NCBI RefSeq assembly: GCF_000316115.1
Contig: NZ_JH993797.1
Location: 4,946,486-5,010,485 of the forward strand
DNA from: Leptolyngbya sp. PCC 7375
Lineage (GTDB): Bacteria > Cyanobacteriota > Cyanobacteriia > Phormidesmidales > Phormidesmidaceae
Direction of reading: 5' to 3'
DNA length: 64,000 nt
Shown here: in pieces, positions 17,812 to 25,974 of the stretch
Numbering within the stretch: position 1 is the first letter of the stretch
Layout: each line of letters starts with the position of its first letter
The notes under the pieces: model-generated
Databases searched by the model: none
Told to the model about the DNA's origin: nothing
Seen by the model: only the letters and a program-made list of their open reading frames with translations
Translations under genes and position numbers: made by a program

Positions 17812-19410
17812 TCAACTTAAGAGCCGAAAGAGCCGATATAAAACAGCACGGGCTGCCAAACGTCCTGACTGTGCCGCACCATTCATATAGCCCTGGTATT
17901 CATCACTGGTATGTTCTCCAGCAAAGATTAAGTTCCCTACAGCAAACTCTTGCTCCTCTTCCCCTTCAATATAAGCATAGTCTTGTACAAACTGGGTATA
18001 CTGCCCCGGTTTCCAGCAGGCATAACTTCCCAGGGCATAACTATGGGTTGGCCAGTGTAGGCGAGTTGCTTTGCCATTCCAGGCTGCTGCTAAACCGGGA
18101 ATTAGATCATTGAGCATTTGTGTATAGATTCGAGCATTGTCGCGAACGCTATAACGCTTGCTATCAATTCCAATATTTCCCCCTAAGTAAAAGGTGAGAG
18201 ATCCTGTTTCTGTCTCCTGTAATTGCGTGGTTTCAAAAAAGGTTTGGTAAGGAAGATCCGTAAATCCCAATCCGCTTAATCCTTGTTCTCGCCAAATAGA
18301 TTTGCTGTACCCCGTAGCAACTTTGACATTATTGGCATAACCTACTTGATGAATGAATTGACGTAGGGATCGAGGTAGGTCCAACTGCAGCGGAATGCGG
18401 CGAAGAACGCTAAAGGGAATAGCAAGAATAACAATATCCGCATCGACATCCCTGTAGTTAAATGTGAGTCGGAATCGTTCACCCTGGCTGCGAATAGAAG
18501 TCAAGGTCATTCCTGTTTCAATTTGGCCTTGCACCTGTTGGGCAATCGCGTCAGTGATGGCCTGAGTCCCATTTTGGACAAGGTATCGTTCGTCGGACTC
18601 CCCCGTTGGTTCAACGCTCCCGTCTTCACCGACGCTGGGAATCAACCAAACTAGATTGAGAGCGGTAATCTCGTCAGTTTCAAGTCCCATTTCTGCAACC
18701 ATGACAGTCTCGATAAGCTCTCGCACCCATCCCGAAATGCCAAGGCGATCGCAATAGTCAGAAACCGAGAGGGCATCCAGTTCAACGCTAACCGTATCCC
18801 AATCTTCATCCAGCCGCTCGGCATCAGCGGCAATTCGTTCGGCAACGGGAAGCAGTGCTTCTCCCAGTTCGGCCTCAGCAATCGTGCGCCCGTCGAAATA
18901 ATACAGATTCTTCAATGCCAGCTCATCGGGAGTAAAGCGATCGATCAGGGGAATATTCAGTTCTTCAGCCAGGGCAATCATATCCTCATGATCGCTATTG
19001 ATATACTCGGCTCCGAGGTTCACCCAGGTATTTTCTCCAATGGCATCGTGTACTGTATACATCCTGCCACCGACACGGTTCGAGGCTTCGTAAATTGTGG
19101 CGCGATGGCCCGCTTTTTTTAGTTGGTAAGCGGCATTAAGTCCGGCAAGGCCTGCCCCCACAATCACAATTTTCGGAGGATTAACGGCCTGGGCAAGCAC
19201 GACATTTCGGAACCCTTGACTTCCAGTGGCCAGCATTGTCCCACCTCCAAAGGCAGCAGCTGTTTTCAAGAATTTGCGTCGTCCCAGTCTGCCTTTCTTT
19301 TGATTTTTTTGGAGTTCATACAGTTCATCAATGGGCATTCGGTAAAGCCTCGCAAGAGTTGTAGACCTCAGAGCGCGGGAAAACAAGCTAAATAGAGGAG
19401 TCCGTGCCAT
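17812..19410 (-). CDS. Tat-exported flavin amine oxidase
   Basis: This 532-residue flavoprotein begins with about 75 residues carrying a twin-arginine signal (G-R-R-K-F-L-K followed by a hydrophobic A-A-A-F-G-G-G-T-M-L-A), so it is probably exported folded to the periplasm. Next come the FAD dinucleotide motif V-I-V-G-A-G-L-A-G-L-N-A-A near residue 83 and the amine oxidase signature E-A-S-N-R-V-G-G-R-M. The C-terminal FAD motif is F-A-G-E-H-T-S-D-E-Y-Q-G-Y-M-N-G-A near 500. The family includes monoamine oxidases and L-amino-acid oxidases producing ammonia and hydrogen peroxide; the substrate is not readable from the sequence. Confidence 0.88.
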   Translation of the reverse strand: MARTPLFSLFSRALRSTTLARLYRMPIDELYELQKNQKKGRLGRRKFLKTAAAFGGGTMLATGSQGFRNVVLAQAVNPPKIVIVGAGLAGLNAAYQLKKAGHRATIYEASNRVGGRMYTVHDAIGENTWVNLGAEYINSDHEDMIALAEELNIPLIDRFTPDELALKNLYYFDGRTIAEAELGEALLPVAERIAADAERLDEDWDTVSVELDALSVSDYCDRLGISGWVRELIETVMVAEMGLETDEITALNLVWLIPSVGEDGSVEPTGESDERYLVQNGTQAITDAIAQQVQGQIETGMTLTSIRSQGERFRLTFNYRDVDADIVILAIPFSVLRRIPLQLDLPRSLRQFIHQVGYANNVKVATGYSKSIWREQGLSGLGFTDLPYQTFFETTQLQETETGSLTFYLGGNIGIDSKRYSVRDNARIYTQMLNDLIPGLAAAWNGKATRLHWPTHSYALGSYACWKPGQYTQFVQDYAYIEGEEEQEFAVGNLIFAGEHTSDEYQGYMNGAAQSGRLAARAVLYRLFRLLS

Positions 19411-19523
19411 ATCCTGTAGATTTCTCCAGTAGATTTGGTTTAAAGAAAAGCTAGATGTGAGAAAGATAAACTAATTTCAGCCAAGTCAAGAGATAGTTGA
19501 GTTAGTATTTAATTACATAAGAA

Positions 19524-19551
19524 AATGCGGACCAATAAAATGGTCCGCATT
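19524..19551 (-). terminator. Hairpin downstream of the HTH-AAA gene
   Basis: AATGCGGACCA (19524-19534) pairs with TGGTCCGCATT (19541-19551) around a 6-nt loop. Read on the minus strand it is followed by TTCTTATG, a modest T-rich tract, so it probably terminates transcription of the gene at 19803-21161. Confidence 0.6.
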
Positions 19552-19652
19552 GGCAAACATCAAAGAGTCTTTTCAAACTTTTTAAGTTGCCTTTTAATTT
19601 GCTGTATTCTCAGTTGTGAATACATTACATATATAACAAAAGACAAAAGTAA

Positions 19653-19688
19653 GTAAAGTCGGAAAAGACGGCTGAAGAGCGACTTTAC
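19653..19688 (+). promoter_or_regulatory. 9-bp-period direct-repeat element, copy 3
   Basis: GTAAAGTCGGAAAAGACGGC (19653-19672) contains two units with CGG cores 9 bp apart. CGACTTTAC (19680-19688) is the exact inverse of its first nine bases, giving an added dyad. It lies downstream of the first HTH-AAA gene, as an equivalent element does for the second paralogue. Confidence 0.55.
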
Positions 19689-19802
19689 GCATTCTTTTTG
19701 TTTCATATGAAATTATACTTTTAAAGTTTGAATCTTCATGGTGAGCGAATCAAGAAACAGACTAAAGACAGGGAAATGTTGATGCTTGCTAATTCTTTAT
19801 CT

Positions 19803-21161
19803 CTAAACACTAAGTTGTTGTTGAAAGTATGAACGATAGATATTGCAGCTAGGGATGGCCTGATATCCGTTGACGGTAATAAGACCAAGGCTTTCTAAAC
19901 GGTACATAGCAACAGCATCTAGCTCTACGCCTGCTGCGGAAGAGACCACTTGTTTGAAAGAAATAGCTAAATCTGGCTCTTCTTTTAGGAGCGCTAGATA
20001 ATTACGCAGATGAGTCCCATAAATACCGGATGGCATGGATACTGTTTTGAGTAATGTATCGATCGATAGGGACTCCGTAGCAAGATAATATAGAAAGATA
20101 TTTACCAGATAAGGATGTCCGCCGACCAACTCTACAAGGATTTTTCCTAATGTGTCATTGCTTTTTTCTACACCATAGCGGGCTGCTAATTCGGCCACCT
20201 GGGCAGCAGTGAATTTAGGTAATTTGATGGCTTGACCAATGTTAAAGGGTGATTGATGGATTTTTAATGGAGCATAGATTTCGGTAGCGTGTACGATGAC
20301 AATACGGAGGTTACGCCAAAGGAAGTTCCATCGAGCTTTTTCATGCCAGGAACGCAGCAGCGGAAAAAAATCTTGGGCTATCTTAGGATGTTCAATCAGC
20401 CGCTCAGCCGCGCCAATAATCAATATTGTAGGCGTTTTCCTATTTTCCAGCAGATATTCCTGGTAATAGAGTTCACTGCTGACCTTGTGCCCCATGGAGG
20501 CATCCCAAAAATCAAGGAGTTTTGGCGCTAACTTTAATGATTGGCTGCTGCGTACACAAAACCATTTTAGAAACGTGTCAATATTGCTAAAGACATCTTG
20601 ATCCACGGTTTGTAAATCGAGATGGACCGTTTGATAATTGTTTTGATGAGCAGTTTCAATCAATCGAAAGATCAGGGAGGTTTTCCCCATCTTTTGAGGT
20701 GCCTTGATCCGCAAAAAACCACCAGGGCGCTGAATTTCTGCGTACGCTAATTCTTCGCTTGGAGAACGCTGGATATAGAACGGAGAATCAGGCGGTAGGG
20801 GGGCAGATAGGTATGGTCGTCGTGCTGATAGTGCCTCTGTATGTAAAGGCGAAAAAGTCTTGGTTAGATTCGATGATGATGGTAGTGGTTGTAGGTGTGA
20901 TGATGAGAGCGGTTGTAGGTGTTCTTGTAATACGAAAAGTAAACTCTTCTTAGTGACGCGCTGTCCAAGAGCTTGAGAGATGGCTCTCCACAACTTGTAG
21001 CCTGTGTCTTTGAGATGAGCATCTCCGTAGCCTGAATGCTTGGCCATTTGGTCATAGGTTTGTTTGTTCCAGGTTTGCCCTAGAACGATCCGCTCTGCTG
21101 GAGTCAGCTTACGTTTAAGAAATTGCTCTTCAACGGCTAGAAGAACTTCATCAGGATTCAT
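19803..21161 (-). CDS. HTH + AAA-like (AAA_35 type) protein, paralogue 1
   Basis: This 452-residue protein has an N-terminal helix-turn-helix-like region (about residues 10-80: L-T-P-A-E-R-I-V-L-G-Q-T-W) of the vMAP type found in cyanobacterial STAND-like proteins. A Ser/Pro/Leu linker (about 90-120) and an AAA_35-type P-loop ATPase follow. Walker A is K-M-G-K-T-S-L near residue 159. Where related proteins have a Walker B L-D-E-x-D-R, this one reads I-I-G-A-A-E-R, so the hydrolytic acidic pair is missing. It is about 70-75 percent identical by eye to the product of 60689-62038 and has 9-bp-period repeats on both sides. DNA binding and regulation are inferred. Confidence 0.8.
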   Translation of the reverse strand: MNPDEVLLAVEEQFLKRKLTPAERIVLGQTWNKQTYDQMAKHSGYGDAHLKDTGYKLWRAISQALGQRVTKKSLLFVLQEHLQPLSSSHLQPLPSSSNLTKTFSPLHTEALSARRPYLSAPLPPDSPFYIQRSPSEELAYAEIQRPGGFLRIKAPQKMGKTSLIFRLIETAHQNNYQTVHLDLQTVDQDVFSNIDTFLKWFCVRSSQSLKLAPKLLDFWDASMGHKVSSELYYQEYLLENRKTPTILIIGAAERLIEHPKIAQDFFPLLRSWHEKARWNFLWRNLRIVIVHATEIYAPLKIHQSPFNIGQAIKLPKFTAAQVAELAARYGVEKSNDTLGKILVELVGGHPYLVNIFLYYLATESLSIDTLLKTVSMPSGIYGTHLRNYLALLKEEPDLAISFKQVVSSAAGVELDAVAMYRLESLGLITVNGYQAIPSCNIYRSYFQQQLSV

Positions 21162-21249
21162 AGGTGAGAACAGGAACTAGAGATTCTACAGGAAATCACC
21201 TAAATATTCTCACATAAACATTCAACTCAGATAAGTCATTAGATGTCTG

Positions 21250-21278
21250 CCGACTTTTACGACTTTTACGACTTTTAT
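21250..21278 (-). promoter_or_regulatory. 9-bp direct repeat, three units, upstream of HTH-AAA paralogue 1
   Basis: CGACTTTTA is repeated three times in exact 9-bp register (minus strand TAAAAGTCG), preceded by an extra C that completes the CCG core of the first unit. It lies about 90-115 bp upstream of the HTH-AAA start at 21161, where an operator for autoregulation would be expected. Confidence 0.65.
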
Positions 21279-21310
21279 TTTCTGTGTTTGTTGATATTTC
21301 GAAATATGCT

Positions 21311-21340
21311 ACATCTATACATCTATACATCTATACATCC
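21311..21340. repeat. 8-bp microsatellite
   Basis: ACATCTAT is repeated in tandem about 3.75 times in a non-coding stretch. No reading frame is affected. Confidence 0.8.
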
Positions 21341-21566
21341 TTGCAGAGGGTGCGATTGATGTGGCTAAGCTTATGCTGCTCAATCGCTCAACCGCAATGT
21401 GTTCCATCTGATTTGGCCTCTGAAAGCCTTCTCTCGAAGATAAAATTTCTTGTTTTTGTAAATTTCTCCCCAGTTTTTAAACGCCATTGGATGACTATGA
21501 ACATCCATTGTCACCCCTGCTAAGATAGTTGGTAAGATAATAGAAACATGTAACTAATCATAGCCA

Positions 21567-21776
21567 TCATTCTACCGGACTTCCTTGTTGCTCAAACAGT
21601 ACGCTAGCAACATGCATTCCGGGAAGTGACATCCGGCTCTTGGAGACTGCTTTATCACTCACAAGAGAAGGAGGTAAAATTAAGTCTGCCCCTTGAAAAC
21701 AGAGATGATCCAAGTCAACTTGACTATCTAAAACAGCAATACAGACTTCTGATGAGTCGAGTATCTTTTTCGACAT
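21567..21776 (-). pseudogene. Relic of a second PatA/PatG-type protease
   Basis: The 69-residue frame matches the N-terminus of the intact protease at 23107-25137. V-C-I-A-V-L-D-S-Q-V-D corresponds to I-C-V-A-I-L-D-G-L-V-D, C-F-Q-G-A-D-L is shared, and V-A-S-V-L-F-E-Q-Q-G-S-P-V-E is followed by a stop where the intact protein continues G-I-A-P. The catalytic histidine motif S-x-H-G-T is replaced by S-L-P-G-M, so it is dead as well as truncated. It faces away from the precursor genes, suggesting the locus once had a second protease or was rearranged. Confidence 0.75.
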
Positions 21777-22130
21777 TGCGAAGAGTATTCAGAGCCTTTA
21801 AATGATAGTTTTTACAGCACTTCTCTATACTGGTGAGAGGCCAGTCCAAAAATATAATCTATCAGAGGTCTGCAATCCAAGGGACTGACCAAATCATCCA
21901 TCAATTCCGAACTTTTCATGTTTTTTCATATCTGATCTGACTGACATACCCTAACAATCAGACTTTACATTTGACTGGCTTCAGAGGTTGAATAGGGCAA
22001 GGTGAAGTATAAGAGATTTTTGATTTTCAAGCTGAAAAAGTGTGCATGTTGACGGAGCGAGAACAATTCAACTTTTTCTCTGTTTGTGCTTGCAATTATA
22101 AAGATTATAACGTTACTGGAATCTAAATAT
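21777..22130. other. Region between protease relic and first precursor
   Basis: AT-rich DNA between two divergent genes. It presumably holds the promoter for the precursor genes but no clear -35/-10 pair can be defended. A short minus-strand frame here (21965-22183) overlaps the first precursor and shows no motif. Confidence 0.4.
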
Positions 22131-22316
22131 ATGAAAAGTAAACGATTTTCCCCAATTCTGACTATTCCCGTTGATCGCACCAAGCGCGATCAACAAATGA
22201 ACCATAATAATTCCTCCGTATCGATCCAAGCCTCTTTAGGCTGGTGTCGCAATGATGATGATTGCGGTGCAGGCGCATCATGTAGGTATGGAACCTGTGT
22301 AGGCGACTATTTGTGA
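22131..22316 (+). CDS. RiPP-like precursor A (4-Cys core, C5C5C4C)
   Basis: This 61-residue peptide starts at the ATG at 22131, matched by the other precursors; upstream in-frame codons lack leader similarity. The leader has F-S-P-I-L-T-I-P-V-D-R-T-K-R-D, resembling cyanobactin precursor leaders (L-x-P-x-x-x-x-P-V-x-R). S-I-Q-A-S at residues 31-35 matches the form of the PatA recognition sequence G-[LV]-E-[AP]-S. Cleavage there would release 26 residues beginning L-G-W-C with four cysteines spaced C-x5-C-x5-C-x4-C, ending G-D-Y-L. Two disulfides are plausible. The ribosome binding site is weak. Confidence 0.75.
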   Translation: MKSKRFSPILTIPVDRTKRDQQMNHNNSSVSIQASLGWCRNDDDCGAGASCRYGTCVGDYL

Positions 22317-22375
22317 TTCAAAGCCTGAATAGTACCGGAGTCATTTAACCCCTGTCGAGTTTTTAACTCAGTTAT

Positions 22376-22420
22376 CTTTTTGTGACTACGAACGTGAAAC
22401 TCTAGTTAATCAAAATTGCT
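22376..22420 (+). promoter_or_regulatory. Conserved 5' block in front of precursor B (repeated before C)
   Basis: The 45 bp before precursor B are almost the same as 22749-22793 before precursor C, with about five differences. Shared pieces include CTTTTTGTGACT and AATCAAAATTGCT immediately before ATG. The genes and their upstream DNA were duplicated as a unit 373 bp long, or the block is a conserved leader. Confidence 0.6.
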
Positions 22421-22615
22421 ATGAAACGCCAATCTCTACTTCCTATTACAGTTCCTCCCGTCGATCGTGCCGGACGCGATCGTCAAGCTAGCGGAGACAT
22501 CTCTTCTGGCTCTATTGCTGCCTCTGGATATTTTTACGATTGCGATGCCCATACCGACTGCCCCCCTGGCAAAATATGCGATGGCGGCATTTGCCTGAAC
22601 GTCCCATGGTATTAA
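22421..22615 (+). CDS. RiPP-like precursor B (4-Cys core, C5C5C4C)
   Basis: This 64-residue peptide has the leader L-L-P-I-T-V-P-P-V-D-R-A-G-R-D and the recognition-like sequence S-I-A-A-S at residues 31-35, the same position as in A and C. The predicted core is 29 residues starting G-Y-F-Y-D-C and ending P-W-Y. Its four cysteines are spaced C-x5-C-x5-C-x4-C, with P-P-G after the second. Serine and glycine between leader and core look like a flexible linker. No glycine- or proline-type macrocyclisation signal follows the core, so a linear disulfide peptide is expected. Confidence 0.8.
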   Translation: MKRQSLLPITVPPVDRAGRDRQASGDISSGSIAASGYFYDCDAHTDCPPGKICDGGICLNVPWY

Positions 22616-22748
22616 CTCATCTTCCACCCGATCGATTCTCTGAACCTGGGGTCAAAATAAAATGGAACCCTAGTCACGTGTCAGTCAAACGTCAAACGGA
22701 AGACCGTTGTTGAAAAAAATCGCTGTTACGCTACCGTGATTCAAAAAT

Positions 22749-22793
22749 CTTTTTGTGACTGCGAATGTGAAATCCTAGTCAATCAAAATTGCT
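22749..22793 (+). promoter_or_regulatory. Conserved 5' block in front of precursor C
   Basis: Near-duplicate of 22376-22420 ending AATCAAAATTGCT directly before the ATG of precursor C. See precursor B's block. Confidence 0.6.
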
Positions 22794-22985
22794 ATGAAAC
22801 ACCAACAACTGCTTCCTATTCTGTCCGTCCCCATTGATCGCTCCGGACGCGATCTACGAGCCAGTTACAATATCTTCTCTAACTCCGTCAATCCCTCTCG
22901 AAATTGGTGGGATCCTTGTTATAGGGATTCCCAATGCCCCCCTGATAAAGAATGTGTTGGCGGGATTTGTCTGTATAGGTATTAA
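22794..22985 (+). CDS. RiPP-like precursor C (4-Cys core, C5C5C4C)
   Basis: This 63-residue peptide closely parallels precursor B: leader L-L-P-I-L-S-V-P-I-D-R-S-G-R-D, recognition-like S-V-N-P-S at residues 31-35, and a 28-residue core starting R-N-W-W-D-P-C and ending L-Y-R-Y. Cysteines again follow C-x5-C-x5-C-x4-C, with C-P-P-D and G-G-I-C shared with B. Core residues outside the cysteines differ strongly while the leader is conserved, the usual pattern for RiPP precursors. It is the last precursor before the protease gene. Confidence 0.8.
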   Translation: MKHQQLLPILSVPIDRSGRDLRASYNIFSNSVNPSRNWWDPCYRDSQCPPDKECVGGICLYRY

Positions 22986-23051
22986 GAGTAGCCTATCGAT
23001 TTCAGATCTTAAGCATTATCGTTCCCACTATTGCTAATACACCGCTGCACC

Positions 23052-23085
23052 TTATTTGCGAAGCCCGATCGCGCTTCGCAAATAA
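23052..23085 (+). terminator. Strong hairpin between precursor C and the protease gene
   Basis: TTATTTGCGAAG (23052-23063) pairs with CTTCGCAAATAA (23074-23085), with a loop containing CGATCG. It lies 21 bp before the protease ATG. There is no long T-tract, so it may attenuate or process the transcript and hold the protease at lower level than the precursors. Confidence 0.6.
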
Positions 23086-23106
23086 AATAGGTACAAGTTT
23101 TCACTA

Positions 23107-25137
23107 ATGCCCCCAATTCCCGACCTACAAGCTCTACAAGCTCGAACTCAGGGCAATTCGCAGATTTGCGTCGCCATTTTGGATGGATTGGTCGATACAG
23201 CTCATCCATGTTTTCAAGGCGCGAACCTTCAGCGAGTCCAAACCTTGGTGCAGGGAGATGCCACTGCTGACGGGCGCATGTCCGTTCATGGGACACAGAT
23301 TGCCAGCATCATTTTCGGACAACCGGGCAGCGGCGTTGAGGGCATTGCCCCAAAATGCAGGGGTCTAATTATCCCTGTGTTTTCTGATAATCGTCGTCAG
23401 CTTTCCCAGTTAGATTTGGCTCGCGCCATCAACCAAGCCATCGAAGCCGGAGCGCACCTCATTAATATTAGCGGCGGCCAGTTAACCCAGATGGGCGAAG
23501 CCGAACATCTGCTAGAGCAAGCCGTGCGTTCTTGCCAAGACAACAATATTCTCATCGTTGCCGCCGCCGGCAACGATGGTTGCGAGTGTCTCCATGTTCC
23601 AGCCGCACTGCCGGCGGTGCTGGCAGTGGGAGCCACCGATGAAAAAGACAAGCCGCTCGATATCAGCAATTGGGGCAAAACCTACAAAACCCAAGGGATT
23701 CTCGCTCCCGGCAGCCAGATTTTAGGTGCTAAGCCGGGAGGCGGGACGCTGCGATCTACCGGCACCAGTTTTGCCACCCCCATCGTGACTGGAGTTGCGG
23801 CTTTGTTGCTGAGTCTGCAACTTCAGCAAGGCGAAGACCCCGACCCCGCTACCGTGCGCCAAGCGTTACTCGACAACGCATTGCCGTGCGACGGGTCAGA
23901 CGAGCACACCCCGCGTTGCTTGGCGGGCAAACTCAATATTTCCGGTGTAATGACATCACTGTTTTCAGGAGGAATCATGCCAGAAGAGTTGCAAAATATA
24001 GAGCCGAAGGCCATCGACCCATCCGGTTGTGGCTGCGAAGGGGTAAAACCCGAAACGGATGAGGACGAAGAATTTCTTTCTCCGTTCTCTTCTACGATCG
24101 CCCTATCGCTCGACTCAGCTGTTACGACTGCTGCCGCCCCATCGGCGATCACCCCGTCGCTCGAATCGATGGAATCGGCAGTCGCGACGGCGGCCACTGT
24201 TCCGTCCCCGTCCCTCTCTACCGAACCTACCATGACCCAAGTTTCCGCTAGCGTTACCCCCAGTCAACCTCCTGCCCCACCGCCTACATCCATACCAGGT
24301 AGTGATCTGGTCTATGCGTTGGGAACCTTGGGTTACGACTTTGGTACTGAAGCGCGGCGAGATTCGTTTAAGCAATTGATGCCACCATATACCATCGAGA
24401 ATACTCAAATTCCGGCTAACCCCTACGACGGCCGACAGATGGTGGACTACCTGGCTAACAATATTTCCGAAGCCAAGTCGTTGATGTGGACCCTGAGCCT
24501 AGAGCTAACGCCCATCTATGCTCTCATGCCCGTAGGGCCGTTTGCCCGCGAAGTTTATGAAGTCTTGCAACAACTCTTCGACGGTCACGTCCAAGCGGAA
24601 GATAACGACGACTACATCGAGCGAGTCAGCATTCCGGGACGGTTGACCGGACAAACAACGCGGTTATTTTCTGGGCAAGAAGTTCCTGTGGTGGCGATCG
24701 ACAGTTCTCGCGGTCTCTATGGCTGGAAGGTGAACTCTTTGGTCGATTTAGCTGTACAAGCCGCGCAAACCCAGCAGGCGCAAGCGGACGAAACGGCAGT
24801 TCGAAGTTCATTACACAATTTTCTCAACCGCGTTTACTACGATTTGAGGAATTTGGGGCAAACATCTCAGGAACGGGCATTAAACTTTGCGGCGACCAAT
24901 GCGTTTCAGGCGGCGGAGACCTTTTCTGAAGCGGTGGCTGGTGGCTTAGAACTTGATAACGTCAGCGTCTCTAAAAGTCCTTTCTGCCGTATGGATAGCG
25001 ACTGTTGGGATGTGATTTTAACATTCTTTAATCCCACAAATATTTTGCACGCTCGCAAAACCTTCCGATTTACCATCGACGTGAGCGATACCATTCCTGT
25101 CACTTTGGGTGAGGTTCGTTCTTGGTCGAATCGATAA
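23107..25137 (+). CDS. PatA/PatG-type subtilisin protease (cyanobactin maturation family)
   Basis: The 676-residue protein is a subtilisin-like serine protease closely resembling PatA of cyanobactin pathways. The catalytic Asp is in A-I-L-D-G-L-V-D (Asp26), the His in S-V-H-G-T-Q (His61), the oxyanion Asn in A-A-G-N-D-G (Asn156) and the Ser in G-T-S-F-A-T-P (Ser221). PatA removes leader peptides at G-[LV]-E-[AP]-S sites. After the protease come an acidic/Ser-Ala-Pro-rich linker (about 290-395) and a C-terminal region (L-V-Y-A-L-G-T-L-G-Y-D-F-G-T-E-A-R-R-D) shared by PatA/PatG proteins. No oxidase or macrocyclase insertion is seen. There are small Cys precursors on both sides. The start has no clear ribosome binding site. 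Confidence 0.9.
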   Translation: MPPIPDLQALQARTQGNSQICVAILDGLVDTAHPCFQGANLQRVQTLVQGDATADGRMSVHGTQIASIIFGQPGSGVEGIAPKCRGLIIPVFSDNRRQLSQLDLARAINQAIEAGAHLINISGGQLTQMGEAEHLLEQAVRSCQDNNILIVAAAGNDGCECLHVPAALPAVLAVGATDEKDKPLDISNWGKTYKTQGILAPGSQILGAKPGGGTLRSTGTSFATPIVTGVAALLLSLQLQQGEDPDPATVRQALLDNALPCDGSDEHTPRCLAGKLNISGVMTSLFSGGIMPEELQNIEPKAIDPSGCGCEGVKPETDEDEEFLSPFSSTIALSLDSAVTTAAAPSAITPSLESMESAVATAATVPSPSLSTEPTMTQVSASVTPSQPPAPPPTSIPGSDLVYALGTLGYDFGTEARRDSFKQLMPPYTIENTQIPANPYDGRQMVDYLANNISEAKSLMWTLSLELTPIYALMPVGPFAREVYEVLQQLFDGHVQAEDNDDYIERVSIPGRLTGQTTRLFSGQEVPVVAIDSSRGLYGWKVNSLVDLAVQAAQTQQAQADETAVRSSLHNFLNRVYYDLRNLGQTSQERALNFAATNAFQAAETFSEAVAGGLELDNVSVSKSPFCRMDSDCWDVILTFFNPTNILHARKTFRFTIDVSDTIPVTLGEVRSWSNR

Positions 25138-25169
25138 ATCAAACCATTCCTACTCTAGGAGAGTGAACC

Positions 25170-25361
25170 ATGAAAACGAAAAACTTACGTCCTCGTTTGA
25201 ATGCTCCAGTGGATCGAACAAATGTCGTGTCAATCTTCAAAGGACAAAATGGGGTTTCTCCATCAATAAAGCGTACACATGCCTGTCGTAATGCAGTGTA
25301 CGAGTGCCAAACTATCGGCCATTGGCCAGCTTGTGACTACGTCAGAAAACACTGCTTGTAA
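25170..25361 (+). CDS. RiPP-like precursor D (4-Cys core, C6C8C6C)
   Basis: This 63-residue peptide has an AGGAG ribosome binding site 9 bp before the ATG. The leader K-N-L-R-P-R-L-N-A-P-V-D-R is the closest of the set to cyanobactin leaders. G-V-S-P-S at residues 28-32 is one residue from a canonical G-V-E-P-S PatA site. The core of 31 residues (starting I-K-R-T-H-A-C, ending K-H-C-L) has cysteines spaced C-x6-C-x8-C-x6-C. This suggests a two-helix hairpin with two disulfides rather than the knot-like layout of A-C. Confidence 0.8.
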   Translation: MKTKNLRPRLNAPVDRTNVVSIFKGQNGVSPSIKRTHACRNAVYECQTIGHWPACDYVRKHCL

Positions 25362-25441
25362 TCGTCTCAACGTGACTTGATAGAGAGTTAAGTTGCCCCT
25401 ACAGTAATCACTCCAGTTCATCACAAAATAAGGAGAAACCA

Positions 25442-25681
25442 ATGAGACTTCCGATACAATCGCTTCCCGTTGACCGAGGAATTAGCACGACAAAAGTAAC
25501 TCAACAGAATCCAATTAACAGTTCAGCGACTTATGAGCAGCAACAATGCACCTGGGCGGAATACGAGTGCCACGAAAGCGACGGCACAAATGCTACAGCC
25601 TGCAATAATTATGCTGCTTGGGGCTGTACTCCGAATCCTCGTTTTTCTTGGAACCGAGTAAGGGTTATTCGGAACTTCTAA
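25442..25681 (+). CDS. RiPP-like precursor E (4-Cys core, C6C10C7C)
   Basis: This 79-residue peptide has an AAGGAG site 8 bp before ATG. The leader is M-R-L-P-I-Q-S-L-P-V-D-R-G. A recognition-like I-N-S-S ends at residue 28, the same position as in F, though it departs from the [AP]-S rule. The core contains Q-C-T-W-A-E-Y-E-C and A-A-W-G-C with spacing C-x6-C-x10-C-x7-C, followed by a basic, aromatic tail (N-R-V-R-V-I-R-N-F). It is a helical-hairpin relative of D and F. Confidence 0.7.
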   Translation: MRLPIQSLPVDRGISTTKVTQQNPINSSATYEQQQCTWAEYECHESDGTNATACNNYAAWGCTPNPRFSWNRVRVIRNF

Positions 25682-25724
25682 GGGTCTACAAATTAATACC
25701 TTCCACAGTTAGAGATAACTCCTG

Positions 25725-25750
25725 TAGGGGCGCACAGCGTCGCGCCCCTA
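25725..25750. repeat. GC-rich hairpin repeat
   Basis: TAGGGGCGC (25725-25733) pairs with GCGCCCCTA (25742-25750). Short palindromes of this GGGGCGCACAGCG type are scattered in many cyanobacterial genomes, so this is likely a dispersed repeat rather than a locus-specific signal. Confidence 0.55.
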
Positions 25751-25974
25751 TGATTGGGATGTTATTAACCCGCACCTCTCTAACCGCTTTTACTGAAAAT
25801 CAGCAACCGATTAGAGGGTGGTAGCGAGACCTCTATCACAACATGCAACTTCGCGGAATTTGGACGATATGTAATAGCAAGCCCGTTGCTATGGATTTCT
25901 ACTTGACGAGATCGCACGTTAGGCCAAGCCACAACAACCCTTTAATTTTACTTCAAAAAACAAGGAGAAGCTAA

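Larger units (their letters stand above)
19411..19802. other. Intergenic region with hairpin and direct-repeat element
   Basis: The region between the amine oxidase start and the HTH-AAA stop holds a terminator-like hairpin (19524-19551) and a 9-bp-period element flanked by an inverted arm (19653-19688). No gene was seen. Confidence 0.5.
21162..21566. other. Intergenic region upstream of HTH-AAA paralogue 1
   Basis: It contains three 9-bp units of the recurrent direct repeat (21250-21278) about 90 bp upstream of the start codon, and an 8-bp microsatellite (21311-21340). No gene was seen. Confidence 0.5.

Noticed and set aside
22131..22985. Ordinary bacteriocins of double-glycine leader type
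   Set aside because: No G-G cleavage site precedes the cores and no C39 transporter is adjacent; the C39-like gene at 6697 is remote and lacks transporter domains.
23107..25137. Protease as a macrocyclase (PatG type)
   Set aside because: No PatG-type oxidase domain is seen, and the precursors lack a recognition motif after the core, so leader cleavage is the simpler reading.
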